Of a stretch of DNA of 43,860 nucleotides, positions 7,375-13,874 are shown piece by piece (positions within the stretch are counted from its first letter, which is position 1; the number at the start of each line of letters is the position of its first letter). The position numbers were made by a program, and so were the translations under genes. This DNA is from a virus: positions 1 to 43,860 of the IMG/VR virus record IMGVR_UViG_3300012931_000033. The stretch is one strand, 5' to 3'. The notes below the pieces were generated by a model that did no database searches, was not told the DNA's origin, and was given only the letters and a program-made list of their open reading frames with translations.

Positions 7375-7512
7375 TCAAAACGTCACGCAGGCGGTCAGAA
7401 CCGCCGCCGCTATCCAGTAAATTCCGCGCTTCCAGTCGCCGCCGACAAAGTAAACGCCTGACGCGCACAGGTCAAGGATTATTAAGATCGTCGGGAATAT
7501 AAATGGTTTCAT
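7375..7512 (-). CDS. Small two-helix membrane protein
   Basis: A 45-residue protein from ATG 7512, preceded by AAAGGCGG. Two hydrophobic segments (residues 3-23 and 31-45) flank a short polar turn with GGDWKRG. It ends in the leader of the methyltransferase gene. Function unknown. Confidence 0.55.
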   Translation of the reverse strand: MKPFIFPTILIILDLCASGVYFVGGDWKRGIYWIAAAVLTACVTF

Positions 7513-7597
7513 ATTGCCGCCTTTCCTCCGGGCCGCCGGTCACGGCAAGCGGCCCGCTTTGTCTGTTCTTCCCGATGCCGTGACGGGAACAGGTTAA

Positions 7598-7969
7598 TTA
7601 AACCTTTGCAGGCTCTAAAAGCTTAAGTAAATAAATCGGATATTGCTTTGCAATAGCGATTATTTCCGAATCGTCCAATCCGATTGTGTCATAACTGCCG
7701 CCAGAACAAACGTCTTTTGCTATATAAATATCTCCGGCAATCGGACTGCCGTGAATATCCGTCTGATAAAGATATGAACCGAAATTATTCACCGGCAGAT
7801 TTTTCAAAAGGCCGCATTCGTCAACAACCATGCAAAACGGCGCAATTAAACGCTTTGGCTTTACGTGCTCAGGACAATCCCCGAGCAAATCCCAAAAGTC
7901 CATATATTTTTTAATATCAATAACCGACACTTCGCCCGATGCTGTAATTTTTATTGATTTCACAATCAT
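7598..7969 (-). CDS. DUF3846-like phage protein
   Basis: A 123-residue protein with the DUF3846 signature: VVDECGLLKNLPVNNFGSYL followed by IAGDIYIAKD. Family members are frequent in phages and conjugative elements of Firmicutes and Actinobacteria and resemble small ArdA-like or accessory proteins; no tested function is known to me. It is followed by about 85 bases without a gene (7513-7597). Confidence 0.75.
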   Translation of the reverse strand: MIVKSIKITASGEVSVIDIKKYMDFWDLLGDCPEHVKPKRLIAPFCMVVDECGLLKNLPVNNFGSYLYQTDIHGSPIAGDIYIAKDVCSGGSYDTIGLDDSEIIAIAKQYPIYLLKLLEPAKV

Positions 7970-8097
7970 TCATCCTTTCAAATCAGGCGGCAAGCGCAGC
8001 GGACGCGCCGCCCTTATTAGTCATTGTTACAGCCGTATCGTAATCGCCCCGGCATGTGCGCTGCGCTTAAGGCTGCCGCGTGTGGGGCTGGAGGGAT
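7970..8097. other. Intergenic gap without a supported gene
   Basis: The stretch between the SSB-like gene and the DUF3846-like gene holds only very short minus-strand frames (12-13 codons). No promoter, terminator or clear hairpin was seen. Confidence 0.5.
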
Positions 8098-8436
8098 TTA
8101 AAATGGAAGCCTGTCGCCGTTGATGTCCGTAATGTCCTCAAAACTGCTTGTGGAAACGTCCGGGACGTTGCCAATCAATTCAAGCTCGGCAATAACGTCT
8201 GTTTCGTCGTACCACTTTTCGTTATACTTTCGCTTGTACTTTTTGACTTCCAGAATGTCAACGATTCTGATTTGATCTCCCTCCGAACACTCAAAGCCGC
8301 CGTTATTCCAGATTGTGATCTGATCTCCGGCCTTTTCGCCCTTGACCTTGCAAAGAAAGTATTGTCCCTTTGAACTCGTACCGGAATGAACGCCCACGGC
8401 GGTAATTGTGTCGCCCTTCTTAACGGTTACGGCCAT
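8098..8436 (-). CDS. Single-stranded DNA-binding-like OB-fold protein
   Basis: A 112-residue protein rich in beta strands (MAVTVKKGDTITAVGVHSG, QYFLCKVKGEKAGDQITIW), consistent with an OB fold. The C-terminus ends EDITDINGDRLPF, like the acidic tip ending in P-F of bacterial SSB proteins, which recruits partner enzymes. It lies immediately downstream of recT. It is probably the recombination/replication ssDNA-binding protein, but is divergent from canonical SSB. Confidence 0.65.
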   Translation of the reverse strand: MAVTVKKGDTITAVGVHSGTSSKGQYFLCKVKGEKAGDQITIWNNGGFECSEGDQIRIVDILEVKKYKRKYNEKWYDETDVIAELELIGNVPDVSTSSFEDITDINGDRLPF

Positions 8437-8439
8437 GCT

Positions 8440-9081
8440 CTAATCCTCCAAGCTGATTGTGACCTTCTGCGGCATGGGATTCTCTGCGCCGTGAACATCC
8501 TCAATATCGTCTGCCGTTTGAAACCCCATCAAAACTTCCGGACATTCGGTACGGGCGAAAAAAGCGGCGGCGCGGTACTTTAACATTTGTTCGGGCATGG
8601 TTTTCCACTTGCTGCCGTTTTTGGCGCTCCATCCCTCGTTAAGCGCCATTTTCAGGTTGATTTCCGTGCCGCGTATCGTTTTGCCCGTGCGGATATTTAC
8701 GGCCTGTAGATAGCAACCGCGCGTCCCGTTGTCCTCGTTGCCGGTCATAATGTACTCGCTGTCGCGGAACTTACCGCATCCGTCAATCAACGCTTTGCAC
8801 GCCTGCCCTGACCACGACGGCTTGCCCTGTACAATGTATAAATTTTGCATCACAAGTACGGGGGAAACGTCCATACGACTTGCAAGCTCTAAAGCCACAA
8901 AGCAGTTGTCCGGGTTCTTTTTGTATGTATCGGGAACCATGCTGCTATTAGCGTAACGCTCCGCAAGACGCGCAATAACCGCCAACGCCTTTGTATTCTG
9001 CAATAGATTCTGTGTCATGGGTTGCTGTGCAAGCTGCTCCATCTGCTCCTGCACAACGGCGATTTCTGTGTTTTCAGGCAT
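8440..9081 (-). CDS. recT: RecT-family single-strand annealing protein
   Basis: A 213-residue protein from ATG 9081 (AAGGAGG upstream; the open frame to 9132 lacks a site). Hallmarks are ALELASRMDVSPVLVMQNLYIVQGKPSWSG in the first half and KWKTMPEQMLKYRAAAFFAR in the second, typical of the RecT-like annealing proteins of Clostridia phages. It acts with the nuclease at 9518-10030 to recombine phage ends. Confidence 0.85.
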   Translation of the reverse strand: MPENTEIAVVQEQMEQLAQQPMTQNLLQNTKALAVIARLAERYANSSMVPDTYKKNPDNCFVALELASRMDVSPVLVMQNLYIVQGKPSWSGQACKALIDGCGKFRDSEYIMTGNEDNGTRGCYLQAVNIRTGKTIRGTEINLKMALNEGWSAKNGSKWKTMPEQMLKYRAAAFFARTECPEVLMGFQTADDIEDVHGAENPMPQKVTISLED

Positions 9082-9271
9082 TTTCATCCTCCTTGATTGC
9101 GTAATATATACAGCCTTTTTCCCCGATAGCATTCGCGGCCATTCTGAATTTCCAAGATAGGAACCAACCGCGCGGGGTTATCTTGTTCCACCAGTAAACA
9201 AAATCCTGCCTTACCAATTCGTCCAAAGAAAGAATGTGACCGCCCCTGTGATATTTGCGCTTATATGCCAC
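9074..9271 (-). CDS. Small conserved phage protein of the recombination cluster
   Basis: About 65 residues from GTG 9271, which overlaps the preceding stop; ATG 9301 is an alternative that would overlap by about 40 bases. Notable are HILSLDELVRQDFVYWWNKI and PRGWFLSWKFRMAANAI, aromatic-rich helices. Similar unnamed proteins occur near recT in Clostridia phages. Function unknown. Confidence 0.6.
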   Translation of the reverse strand: MAYKRKYHRGGHILSLDELVRQDFVYWWNKITPRGWFLSWKFRMAANAIGEKGCIYYAIKEDENA

Positions 9272-9521
9272 CCTGTACACCTTCTTTTGGTAAAAAACCA
9301 TCGCAGTTTTGCAACCATACGGGATCATAATTTATGGGCCAGAAAAACCACCCCATTTGTACACCGTGCCGATTAGCGCGTATGTTTAACCTTCGTGCAT
9401 TCTCCTTGTTCGCATCGTCAAAAAAGTCAAATAGTCCGGTAGAATTTCCGGGATAGTGACAGCAAGAGTGCGCGTCGCCGGGAACGCTTCCGCGATATTT
9501 GCATTTATAACAATCGTTCAT
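9261..9521 (-). CDS. Small cysteine-rich phage protein
   Basis: An 86-residue protein with an N-terminal CYKCKYRG...CCHYPG cysteine cluster and an aromatic motif GWFFWPINYDPVWLQNCDGF. AGGGATG precedes ATG 9521, which overlaps the nuclease stop. It resembles a widespread unnamed protein of Firmicutes prophages. Probably metal-binding; function unknown. Confidence 0.65.
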   Translation of the reverse strand: MNDCYKCKYRGSVPGDAHSCCHYPGNSTGLFDFFDDANKENARRLNIRANRHGVQMGWFFWPINYDPVWLQNCDGFLPKEGVQGGI

Positions 9522-10030
9522 TCAATCATCCCTCTATCATGTTTCTTTTTAAGTGCCGTGTGAAGCGCAAGGCAGGCGTTCCATTCCGTGGGGTCTATCG
9601 CAACAGGATACAGCCGATACTTTCCGGTGTTCATAAGCTGCAAGCAATATAACCTTGTCGCCGCAAGCTTTCCGTTGACAATCCGCAAATGACTGTAAGC
9701 ATTTAGCTGTGCCTTAACAAGCGGCTTATGGACGCTCTGCATGGCTTTCAGGTCAATAATGCTTTCCTCTCCGTCTACCAATCCGCAGAAATCAGGCGTT
9801 CCGGCTATGCCGCGCTCCGTGTCCGCAAGCGGCTTTTCAATGTCCGTAAACTCGCATTTATGTTCTTTTAGAAATTGCATAAATGCCCGAACGTACGGCA
9901 CTATATTTTCGTCGCACTCGATTTTCCCGTATTTGTAGAGCGCCTCACAAGCCTTGTGTGCGTCGCGTCCACGGTCTGCCGCGTTGTCAAGCTTGTACTG
10001 GTTGATATCGTCGTATTCCTCTCGGCTCAA
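9518..10030 (-). CDS. PD-(D/E)XK exonuclease, RecB/Cas4-like
   Basis: A 170-residue fragment from TTG 10030. It carries RGRDAHKACEAL (motif I helix), GTPDFCGLV (catalytic Asp) and SIIDLKAM (the DxK motif), then a C-terminal QLNAYSHLR helix. The same frame continues upstream for 31 codons to the previous gene's stop and encodes the N-terminal strand pair expected for this family (LIFYDNDHIYEVDG, then SVSEVIRFLS). No ATG, GTG or TTG lies in that extension. The real start is therefore probably non-canonical (ATC 10117 or CTG 10108), or the protein is shortened. Partner of RecT. Confidence 0.78.
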   Translation of the reverse strand: MSREEYDDINQYKLDNAADRGRDAHKACEALYKYGKIECDENIVPYVRAFMQFLKEHKCEFTDIEKPLADTERGIAGTPDFCGLVDGEESIIDLKAMQSVHKPLVKAQLNAYSHLRIVNGKLAATRLYCLQLMNTGKYRLYPVAIDPTEWNACLALHTALKKKHDRGMIE

Positions 10031-10123
10031 AAAGCGGATGACCTCCGAAACGCTGTCCTGCTTAATCCCGTCGACCTCGTAAATATGGTCGTTATCATAA
10101 AAAATCAGCTGTGCGATTTTATA

Positions 10124-10453
10124 TCACTCCCCCGTGTCTATTTCGCAATAGTCGCCGCTGTAGTACCAACTGTCCAGATCGTGCCGCTTCATATCAATTT
10201 CGGTAACAAGCGTGACCGCGCGGACAAGCGAAAGCGCGTCGATCCGGTCTTTAATGTACTCCCGGCATTCTGCCTCGGTTATATTTTTTGACATATGCGC
10301 AAACCGGCAGTTTTTACATATCGCCTGACCTGTTTTTATTCTGCGTGTGTACTTGCCGGTTACTTGACGACCGCACTCACAGCACAATAGCGATTGCACA
10401 GGCTCCGCGTCGGGCGGGTAAATGTGCCTGAAAATGTACTCTATGCCTGCCAC
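10124..10453 (-). CDS. Zinc-ribbon phage protein
   Basis: A 109-residue protein with a four-cysteine zinc ribbon (LCCECGRQVTGKY...AICKNCRFAH, residues about 23-52) and a helical C-terminus. Its TGA at 10124 is in frame with the nuclease coding sequence that follows. Function unknown; gene order suggests a recombination-linked role. Confidence 0.65.
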   Translation of the reverse strand: MAGIEYIFRHIYPPDAEPVQSLLCCECGRQVTGKYTRRIKTGQAICKNCRFAHMSKNITEAECREYIKDRIDALSLVRAVTLVTEIDMKRHDLDSWYYSGDYCEIDTGE

Positions 10454-10504
10454 TTGACAACGCCGCCTTTCTGCGCTTATAATTGTGGTGACAATTATCC
10501 ACCG

Positions 10505-10768
10505 CTATACTTCTTTCCCAAACAAAATTGTCGGGGGAAAACTTTCGATTTCAAGAACCGTTGCGCCTTTAAATTCTCCCGTATAACCCCTCGGACATTT
10601 AATGATTTTATGCTCGGCGTTAAGTTCAAACCAATCCCATGAGATGCTTGTGGATGCCCCACACTTTGAAACGGACGTAACAATGCGGATTTTATCCTTG
10701 GCCCTATTAATCGTTACATCTCCAAACATGCGCCTAAAATCGCTATAGCGAATATTTAACCAGCCCAT
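10505..10768 (-). CDS. Hypothetical early protein
   Basis: An 87-residue protein with GAGGAGG before ATG 10768. Beta-rich with several aromatic residues (SISWDWFEL, ESFPPTILF). No family recognised. Confidence 0.6.
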   Translation of the reverse strand: MGWLNIRYSDFRRMFGDVTINRAKDKIRIVTSVSKCGASTSISWDWFELNAEHKIIKCPRGYTGEFKGATVLEIESFPPTILFGKEV

Positions 10769-10795
10769 ACTTGACCTCCTCTTTAAAATCTGTTA

Positions 10796-10915
10796 TTATT
10801 GTGGTGATGTATTTTCGCTTGCGCTGTGACTGTTGGTAGCGGTCGCGGCGCTTTCTTCATTTCTCAACCTGCACCCGTTGTCGCAGCCGGTGCAGGTGTT
10901 GTGCGGTCTGGTCAT
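10796..10915 (-). CDS. Short cysteine-motif peptide
   Basis: A 39-residue frame from ATG 10915, with GAGGCG upstream. It contains CTGCDNGC, a possible metal-binding knuckle, and a polar, Ser/Thr-rich tail. The position between two early genes in the same direction and the ribosome site support it; nothing else does. Confidence 0.4.
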   Translation of the reverse strand: MTRPHNTCTGCDNGCRLRNEESAATATNSHSASENTSPQ

Positions 10916-10922
10916 AATCGCC

Positions 10923-11477
10923 TCACTTAAAAAACCGATGCCCGCCGATGGTCATAACGTATGTAGCGTGCGTCTCATGCCATTTTCCCTCACACAGGGC
11001 AGGGCTGTAAAAATAATAGATATTCTCGTCCGTAACCCTCTCGCCCCTGTCAAATACCGCGCTCACCGCCTCCCTGACGCTCTCTGTCGGCTCTTTTCTC
11101 GCCATGGTGTATTTGTACTCGGTGAGCACATCGACCGGGCTTATCCCGTCCCTGACAGCGGCGTCCAGGATGCATTGACACACGGCAAGCTGGCCTTCAT
11201 AACACTCAGCCCCCGCCTCACTCATGACGGTTTGCTCAATCTCAGACCGGTCGGCATCGGAGAGTATGTAATAGATATCCGGCGTTGACTGAGAGAGGTT
11301 AGGACTTGGCACCGCTATCACCACTGCGGACGGCTCCGGTGTGGGTGTGGGCGTCGGCTCATACTCTGTCTTGGCCTCTGCGTCCATCGTCCCGGCAAGC
11401 AGACAGGCGAGCAGCACGGCGGTTGCGGGGATGCTGAGGACGAGGGCGAGGCGGTCACGTCTTTTTCGTTTGTTCAT
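10923..11477 (-). CDS. SleB-like cell wall hydrolase, membrane-anchored
   Basis: A 184-residue protein. Residues 1-9 are basic, 10-30 form a signal or anchor helix (LALVLSIPATAVLLACLLAG), 38-60 a Pro/Thr linker, and about 70-184 a hydrolase domain of the SleB type (EQTVMSEAGAECYEGQLAV with the likely catalytic Glu, then NIYYFYSP and THATYVMTIGGHRFF). Family enzymes are muramidase- or transglycosylase-like spore and cell wall lytic enzymes. Its place in the early operon, far from the holin/amidase cassette, is odd for a lysin. Confidence 0.82.
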   Translation of the reverse strand: MNKRKRRDRLALVLSIPATAVLLACLLAGTMDAEAKTEYEPTPTPTPEPSAVVIAVPSPNLSQSTPDIYYILSDADRSEIEQTVMSEAGAECYEGQLAVCQCILDAAVRDGISPVDVLTEYKYTMARKEPTESVREAVSAVFDRGERVTDENIYYFYSPALCEGKWHETHATYVMTIGGHRFFK

Positions 11478-11583
11478 CCTTCCGTTTCGCCTCCTTCAAA
11501 ATCGCGGCATACAGCGCCTGATACCCGTCTCGTGACCGTATATGCCTTACCCGCTTGCCGGTCTTCCGGCTTGCCGCGCTCAC
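11455..11583 (-). CDS. Small basic protein
   Basis: A 42-residue frame from GTG 11583, overlapping the upstream TGA (GTGA) and running 23 bases into the hydrolase gene. It is rich in Lys and Arg with one helix (GYQALYAAILKEAKRKDEQT). Likely translated by coupling. Function unknown. Confidence 0.5.
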   Translation of the reverse strand: MSAASRKTGKRVRHIRSRDGYQALYAAILKEAKRKDEQTKKT

Positions 11584-11678
11584 AGCGCCACCGCCAGTAT
11601 GATCAGCGCGAGGGATACCGCGCACGCGATCACGAGCGCCCAGCCGGCGGAAGTCAGGGGTGATGTGTTGCGTTTCAT
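11580..11678 (-). CDS. Single-helix membrane peptide
   Basis: A 32-residue peptide from ATG 11678 with AAGGAGG upstream. One transmembrane helix covers residues 12-32 (GWALVIACAVSLALIILAVA). Function unknown. Confidence 0.6.
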   Translation of the reverse strand: MKRNTSPLTSAGWALVIACAVSLALIILAVAL

Positions 11679-11690
11679 GGACTTACCTCC

Positions 11691-11792
11691 TTACAAAAAT
11701 AGCCAAATAATAATAATCGGTATCCAAAATGCCGTCATTACCGCGTACGTAACGCCTAGGCTCTCAGACATGCGGTCAGTGAGCTTCTTCAT
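11691..11792 (-). CDS. Single-helix membrane peptide
   Basis: A 33-residue peptide from ATG 11792 with GGGAGGG upstream, ending in a strongly hydrophobic segment (AFWIPIIIIWLFL). It overlaps the stop of the upstream gene. Function unknown. Confidence 0.55.
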   Translation of the reverse strand: MKKLTDRMSESLGVTYAVMTAFWIPIIIIWLFL

Positions 11793-12081
11793 TGTCGGTA
11801 CCCTCCCTCAACACAGCTTCAAGCAGGGTTTCCGGCTCTCCGTCCTCGTCCGCATAATAGCCGGTCACATAATACACATCTGCGTCATGCGTGTGGATCA
11901 TCCCAATCTCGCGTATAGCTTCATCTACGCTGTCAAACGTGCCGAGTAGGTAATTCCCCGCCTTAAGGTTAATCCCCCACAGCGTACCGGTTTCCGGGTT
12001 GAGTACAGGCTCGGTATAAAGTTCCAGGTCTTTCGGGTCAAAATCAAACACCTGATCGCGGTCTTGACTTACAATGATCAT
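11776..12081 (-). CDS. Conserved hypothetical acidic protein
   Basis: A 101-residue acidic protein starting MIIVSQDRDQVFDFD, with AGGAG upstream of ATG 12081. The pattern LGTFDSVDEAIREI resembles small proteins in Firmicutes phages and conjugative elements that begin with a beta strand and a DEA helix. No function known. Confidence 0.65.
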   Translation of the reverse strand: MIIVSQDRDQVFDFDPKDLELYTEPVLNPETGTLWGINLKAGNYLLGTFDSVDEAIREIGMIHTHDADVYYVTGYYADEDGEPETLLEAVLREGTDNEEAH

Positions 12082-12140
12082 TCAAAACACTCCTAAAATT
12101 TATTTGGAATCGTTTTGAACTTCCTTCCGGCGCGGCGGGG

Positions 12141-12302
12141 TTACGCTGATTTGTCCGCGCCCGTTGCAGGCAGTTTGCCGCCCATGGTCAATTCGGATAC
12201 GTCGAAAAATGCGTCGAGAATGATTTCCTCCGGCACGTCGGCCATAACCGCTTCCGGCGTTCCGCCTGCGCGCGGGTAGGTCACCTTTACCGGGATAAGC
12301 AT
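12141..12302 (-). CDS. Small hypothetical protein
   Basis: A 53-residue protein from ATG 12302 with AAGGAGAGG upstream. Soluble and acidic in its centre (ADVPEEIILDAFFDVSEL). No family recognised. Confidence 0.6.
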   Translation of the reverse strand: MLIPVKVTYPRAGGTPEAVMADVPEEIILDAFFDVSELTMGGKLPATGADKSA

Positions 12303-12351
12303 GATTTTCCTCTCCTTTCTTATGTGCTCTTGTCCGCGTCAGGCGGGGCTA

Positions 12352-12380
12352 TTGAATCTTGGCGATATTCGAGATATAAT
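12352..12380 (+). promoter_or_regulatory. Sigma-A promoter of the plus-strand membrane peptide
   Basis: TTGAAT at 12352-12357, a 17-base spacer and TATAAT at 12375-12380, followed 23 bases later by the plus-strand start at 12403. It opposes the early minus-strand operon. Confidence 0.75.
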
Positions 12381-12402
12381 CTCCGCGAAGGGAGGCGTGA
12401 AA

Positions 12403-12585
12403 ATGCCAAAAAAGCAATATTACATGCCCGGAGTTGACAAATTGAATCAGCTTGTTGAAACCCCGGTATCTCGGATGAAAACTGAGTCACGGCGCTTTAT
12501 TGTCAATACCGCAATTACCATTGTTGCCGCTATCGCCGCCATTGTCGCTGCGATCGTCGCCATCATGACTTATGCCAGGATTTAA
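12403..12585 (+). CDS. Small single-helix membrane protein on the opposing strand
   Basis: A 60-residue protein from ATG 12403 with GGGAGG upstream. The N-terminal 30 residues are basic and polar; residues 37-55 form one alanine/isoleucine-rich helix (TIVAAIAAIVAAIVAIM). It is the only plus-strand gene in the early region and has its own near-consensus promoter, so it could be expressed in the lysogen. It overlaps a minus-strand frame at 12487-12693. Possible roles include exclusion or toxin-like peptide; not determinable. Confidence 0.6.
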   Translation: MPKKQYYMPGVDKLNQLVETPVSRMKTESRRFIVNTAITIVAAIAAIVAAIVAIMTYARI

Positions 12586-12693
12586 AGGTTTGCACTTCCC
12601 GCACTTGCAATGAAACACGCCGTTTTTATCTCGTCCGCAGTTCAAGCTGTTACTATCGATCAAATATCCTTGAGAAACGGTAGAATTGTTCAC
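12487..12693 (-). CDS. Possible small cysteine/Gly/Asn-rich protein
   Basis: A 68-residue frame from GTG 12693 with a strong AAAGGAGG site. The first 40 residues look coding (NCGRDKNGVFHCKCGKC). The rest is Asp/Gly/Asn-rich and is the complement of the plus-strand membrane helix, so that part may be fortuitous. Either a convergent overlap or a partly spurious frame. Confidence 0.4.
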   Translation of the reverse strand: MNNSTVSQGYLIDSNSLNCGRDKNGVFHCKCGKCKPLNPGISHDGDDRSDNGGDSGNNGNCGIDNKAP

Positions 12694-12712
12694 GGGCGTT
12701 CCTCCTTTCCTG

Positions 12713-12964
12713 TTATTCGCCGGGGTCGGGCGGCGGGGTTAGGACGCTTAATACCATCCTGCCGTATCTGCAATAGCTGATAAATCCCTCTTTTGGAATC
12801 TTTACCCGGCTCCCCATTACGATTACGGGAAAGCCCAGCTTGTCGGGGTCGGTCTGAGCCTGAAGCCGAATAATGCCGTCATCGCATTCAAGGTATGGCG
12901 CTATGTCGGTCGCTAACAGCATCCGCTTGTCAAGCTTCTCGAGGTCGTCAAGGGTGGGTTTCAT
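12713..12964 (-). CDS. Excisionase-like helix-turn-helix protein
   Basis: An 83-residue protein with a MerR/excisionase-type winged helix: LATDIAPYLECDDGIIRLQA, then FPVIVMGSRVKIPKEGFISY. AAGGAGG precedes ATG 12964. Second gene after the early promoter. It is likely a regulator or recombination directionality factor for the integrase. Confidence 0.65.
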   Translation of the reverse strand: MKPTLDDLEKLDKRMLLATDIAPYLECDDGIIRLQAQTDPDKLGFPVIVMGSRVKIPKEGFISYCRYGRMVLSVLTPPPDPGE

Positions 12965-12973
12965 AGTGCCTCC

Positions 12974-13159
12974 TTAATACTCCACGCCCAGATAGGCGCA
13001 TATCTGCTTTGCCGCGCTGTCGTTGATTACGTGACCGTTGATTACATTGCAAAGCACTGTGTAATTCAGCCTGAGTATTTGCGCGAGTTCCTTCTTGTTC
13101 ATGCCCTTATCTACAAGGGACTTTTCGCAATCCTTCGCCCAAACGGATATATTTTTCAA
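12974..13159 (-). CDS. Cro-like helix-turn-helix regulator
   Basis: A 61-residue XRE-type DNA binder starting at TTG 13159, preceded by GAGGTG. NKKELAQILRLNYTVLCNVI is the helix-turn-helix. As the first gene of the early operon, divergent from the repressor, it occupies the Cro position. It probably binds the dyads in the 13.33-13.38 kb control region. Confidence 0.8.
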   Translation of the reverse strand: MKNISVWAKDCEKSLVDKGMNKKELAQILRLNYTVLCNVINGHVINDSAAKQICAYLGVEY

Positions 13160-13198
13160 GAAATCACCTCATTTCCCGCCAAATTTTGTAAAAAGGTA

Positions 13199-13227
13199 TT
13201 GACTTTCAGTAAAAGCGGAATTATATT
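13199..13227 (+). promoter_or_regulatory. Plus-strand promoter inside the early leader
   Basis: TTGACT at 13199-13204, 17-base spacer, TATATT at 13222-13227. Transcription would begin near 13234 and meet the hairpin terminator at 13254-13296, antisense to the early mRNA leader. Confidence 0.65.
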
Positions 13228-13233
13228 AATAGT

Positions 13234-13296
13234 GTTGTGTATAAATATGTCCCCGCCTCACTTTGTGAAAGCCTCTTTTCACAAGGCGATTTTTCT
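13234..13296 (+). ncRNA. Candidate short antisense RNA ending at a terminator hairpin
   Basis: A predicted RNA of about 63 bases runs from the promoter above to a hairpin in which CGCCT (13254-13258) pairs with AGGCG (13284-13288) and TTGTGAAA (13263-13270) with TTTCACAA (13277-13284, one base shared), followed by ATTTTTCT. No start codon with a ribosome site lies inside it. It is complementary to the 5' leader of the early (cro) transcript. Read-through would reach the repressor gene. Confidence 0.45.
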
Positions 13297-13327
13297 ATAC
13301 CCAAATTTCAATAACCTTGTGTATATG

Positions 13328-13356
13328 ATTATATCCAAAGATGTTTTGGATGTCAA
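13328..13356 (-). promoter_or_regulatory. Early lytic promoter (PR-like)
   Basis: On the minus strand TTGACA (13356-13351), exactly 17 bases, then TATAAT (13333-13328): full consensus. Operator 1 fills the spacer. The transcript starts near 13320, leaving a leader of about 160 bases before the Cro-like gene. Confidence 0.88.
13333..13351. promoter_or_regulatory. Repressor operator 1
   Basis: Dyad ATCCAAA-GATGT-TTTGGAT with perfect 7-base arms, lying exactly between the -35 and -10 of the early promoter, so a bound repressor or Cro would block it. Confidence 0.8.
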
Positions 13357-13361
13357 GTAAG

Positions 13362-13382
13362 AATCCAAAGATATTTTGGATT
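13362..13382. promoter_or_regulatory. Repressor operator 2
   Basis: Dyad AATCCAAA-GATAT-TTTGGATT with perfect 8-base arms. Its centre is 30 bases from operator 1, close to three helix turns, so dimers on the same face could cooperate. It overlaps a weak plus-strand -10 candidate (GATATT, 13370-13375, with TTGGAT at 13346-13351), a possible repressor promoter. Confidence 0.8.
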
Positions 13383-13413
13383 CTATTTATTACACAACAA
13401 GGAGTAATGTAAA

Positions 13414-13776
13414 TTGGCTAAAACGACAAATGAAAAACCGCGCTTTAACATAACAAAGGTGGAGGAATTAATAATGGGGCACGGCTGGAGTAATTCATAT
13501 TTCAGCAGTCTATTTGGAAAGTCTGAAACATGGATAACCGATTGGAAACGTAATAAAAGCCTGCCTGATAAAAACGCGCTTGCTGTTATTGCAAACAAGC
13601 TTGATACAACCATTGAATATCTGACGGACAAAACGGACGTAAAAAATAAGCCCGACGCACAAAGCGACGAGCTTGATAAAGAGGTATTGGATTTACTTAA
13701 ACGCGTTCCTGCCGATAAATGGGACGAGGTTGTGCGTTATCTTCGGTTTCAAGTAAACGAATCAGAAAAGCCTTAA
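13414..13776 (+). CDS. CI-like lysogeny repressor without protease domain
   Basis: A 120-residue XRE repressor from TTG 13414 with AAGGAG upstream. Residues about 12-65 form the helix-turn-helix (GWSNSYFSSLFGKSETWITDW...NALAVIANKLDTTIEYLTDK). The C-terminal 50 residues are helical, probably for dimerisation. There is no S24/LexA-like self-cleavage domain, so induction must come from another factor. A minus-strand gene with an SOS promoter converges on its last 80 bases. Confidence 0.85.
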   Translation: MAKTTNEKPRFNITKVEELIMGHGWSNSYFSSLFGKSETWITDWKRNKSLPDKNALAVIANKLDTTIEYLTDKTDVKNKPDAQSDELDKEVLDLLKRVPADKWDEVVRYLRFQVNESEKP

Positions 13777-13837
13777 AATCCGTTTTTTGGTCTTCCTCCA
13801 ATTTGAGATATATCCGGTAAGCCTCCTCAATGCTCAC
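13697..13837 (-). CDS. SOS-controlled small protein, antirepressor candidate
   Basis: A 46-residue protein from GTG 13837 with AAGGGG upstream. The N-terminus reads SIEEAYRIYLKLEEDQKTDF, a charged amphipathic helix, followed by KAFLIRLLE. Its 3' part lies on the complement of the repressor's last 80 bases. A full-consensus promoter with a LexA box precedes it. Because the repressor has no self-cleavage domain, this protein, its antisense transcript, or both could inactivate the repressor during SOS. Function is inferred from position only. Confidence 0.6.
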   Translation of the reverse strand: MSIEEAYRIYLKLEEDQKTDFKAFLIRLLETEDNAQPRPIYRQERV

Positions 13838-13874
13838 GCATACCCCTTCTTTCGTAATCGCGGCGAGTAAGTCA

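Noticed and set aside
10124-10126. TGA recoding as a general feature of this phage
   Set aside because: TGA ends many well-supported genes here (for example at 2325, 2480, 9518 and 33372), so a genome-wide code change is excluded.
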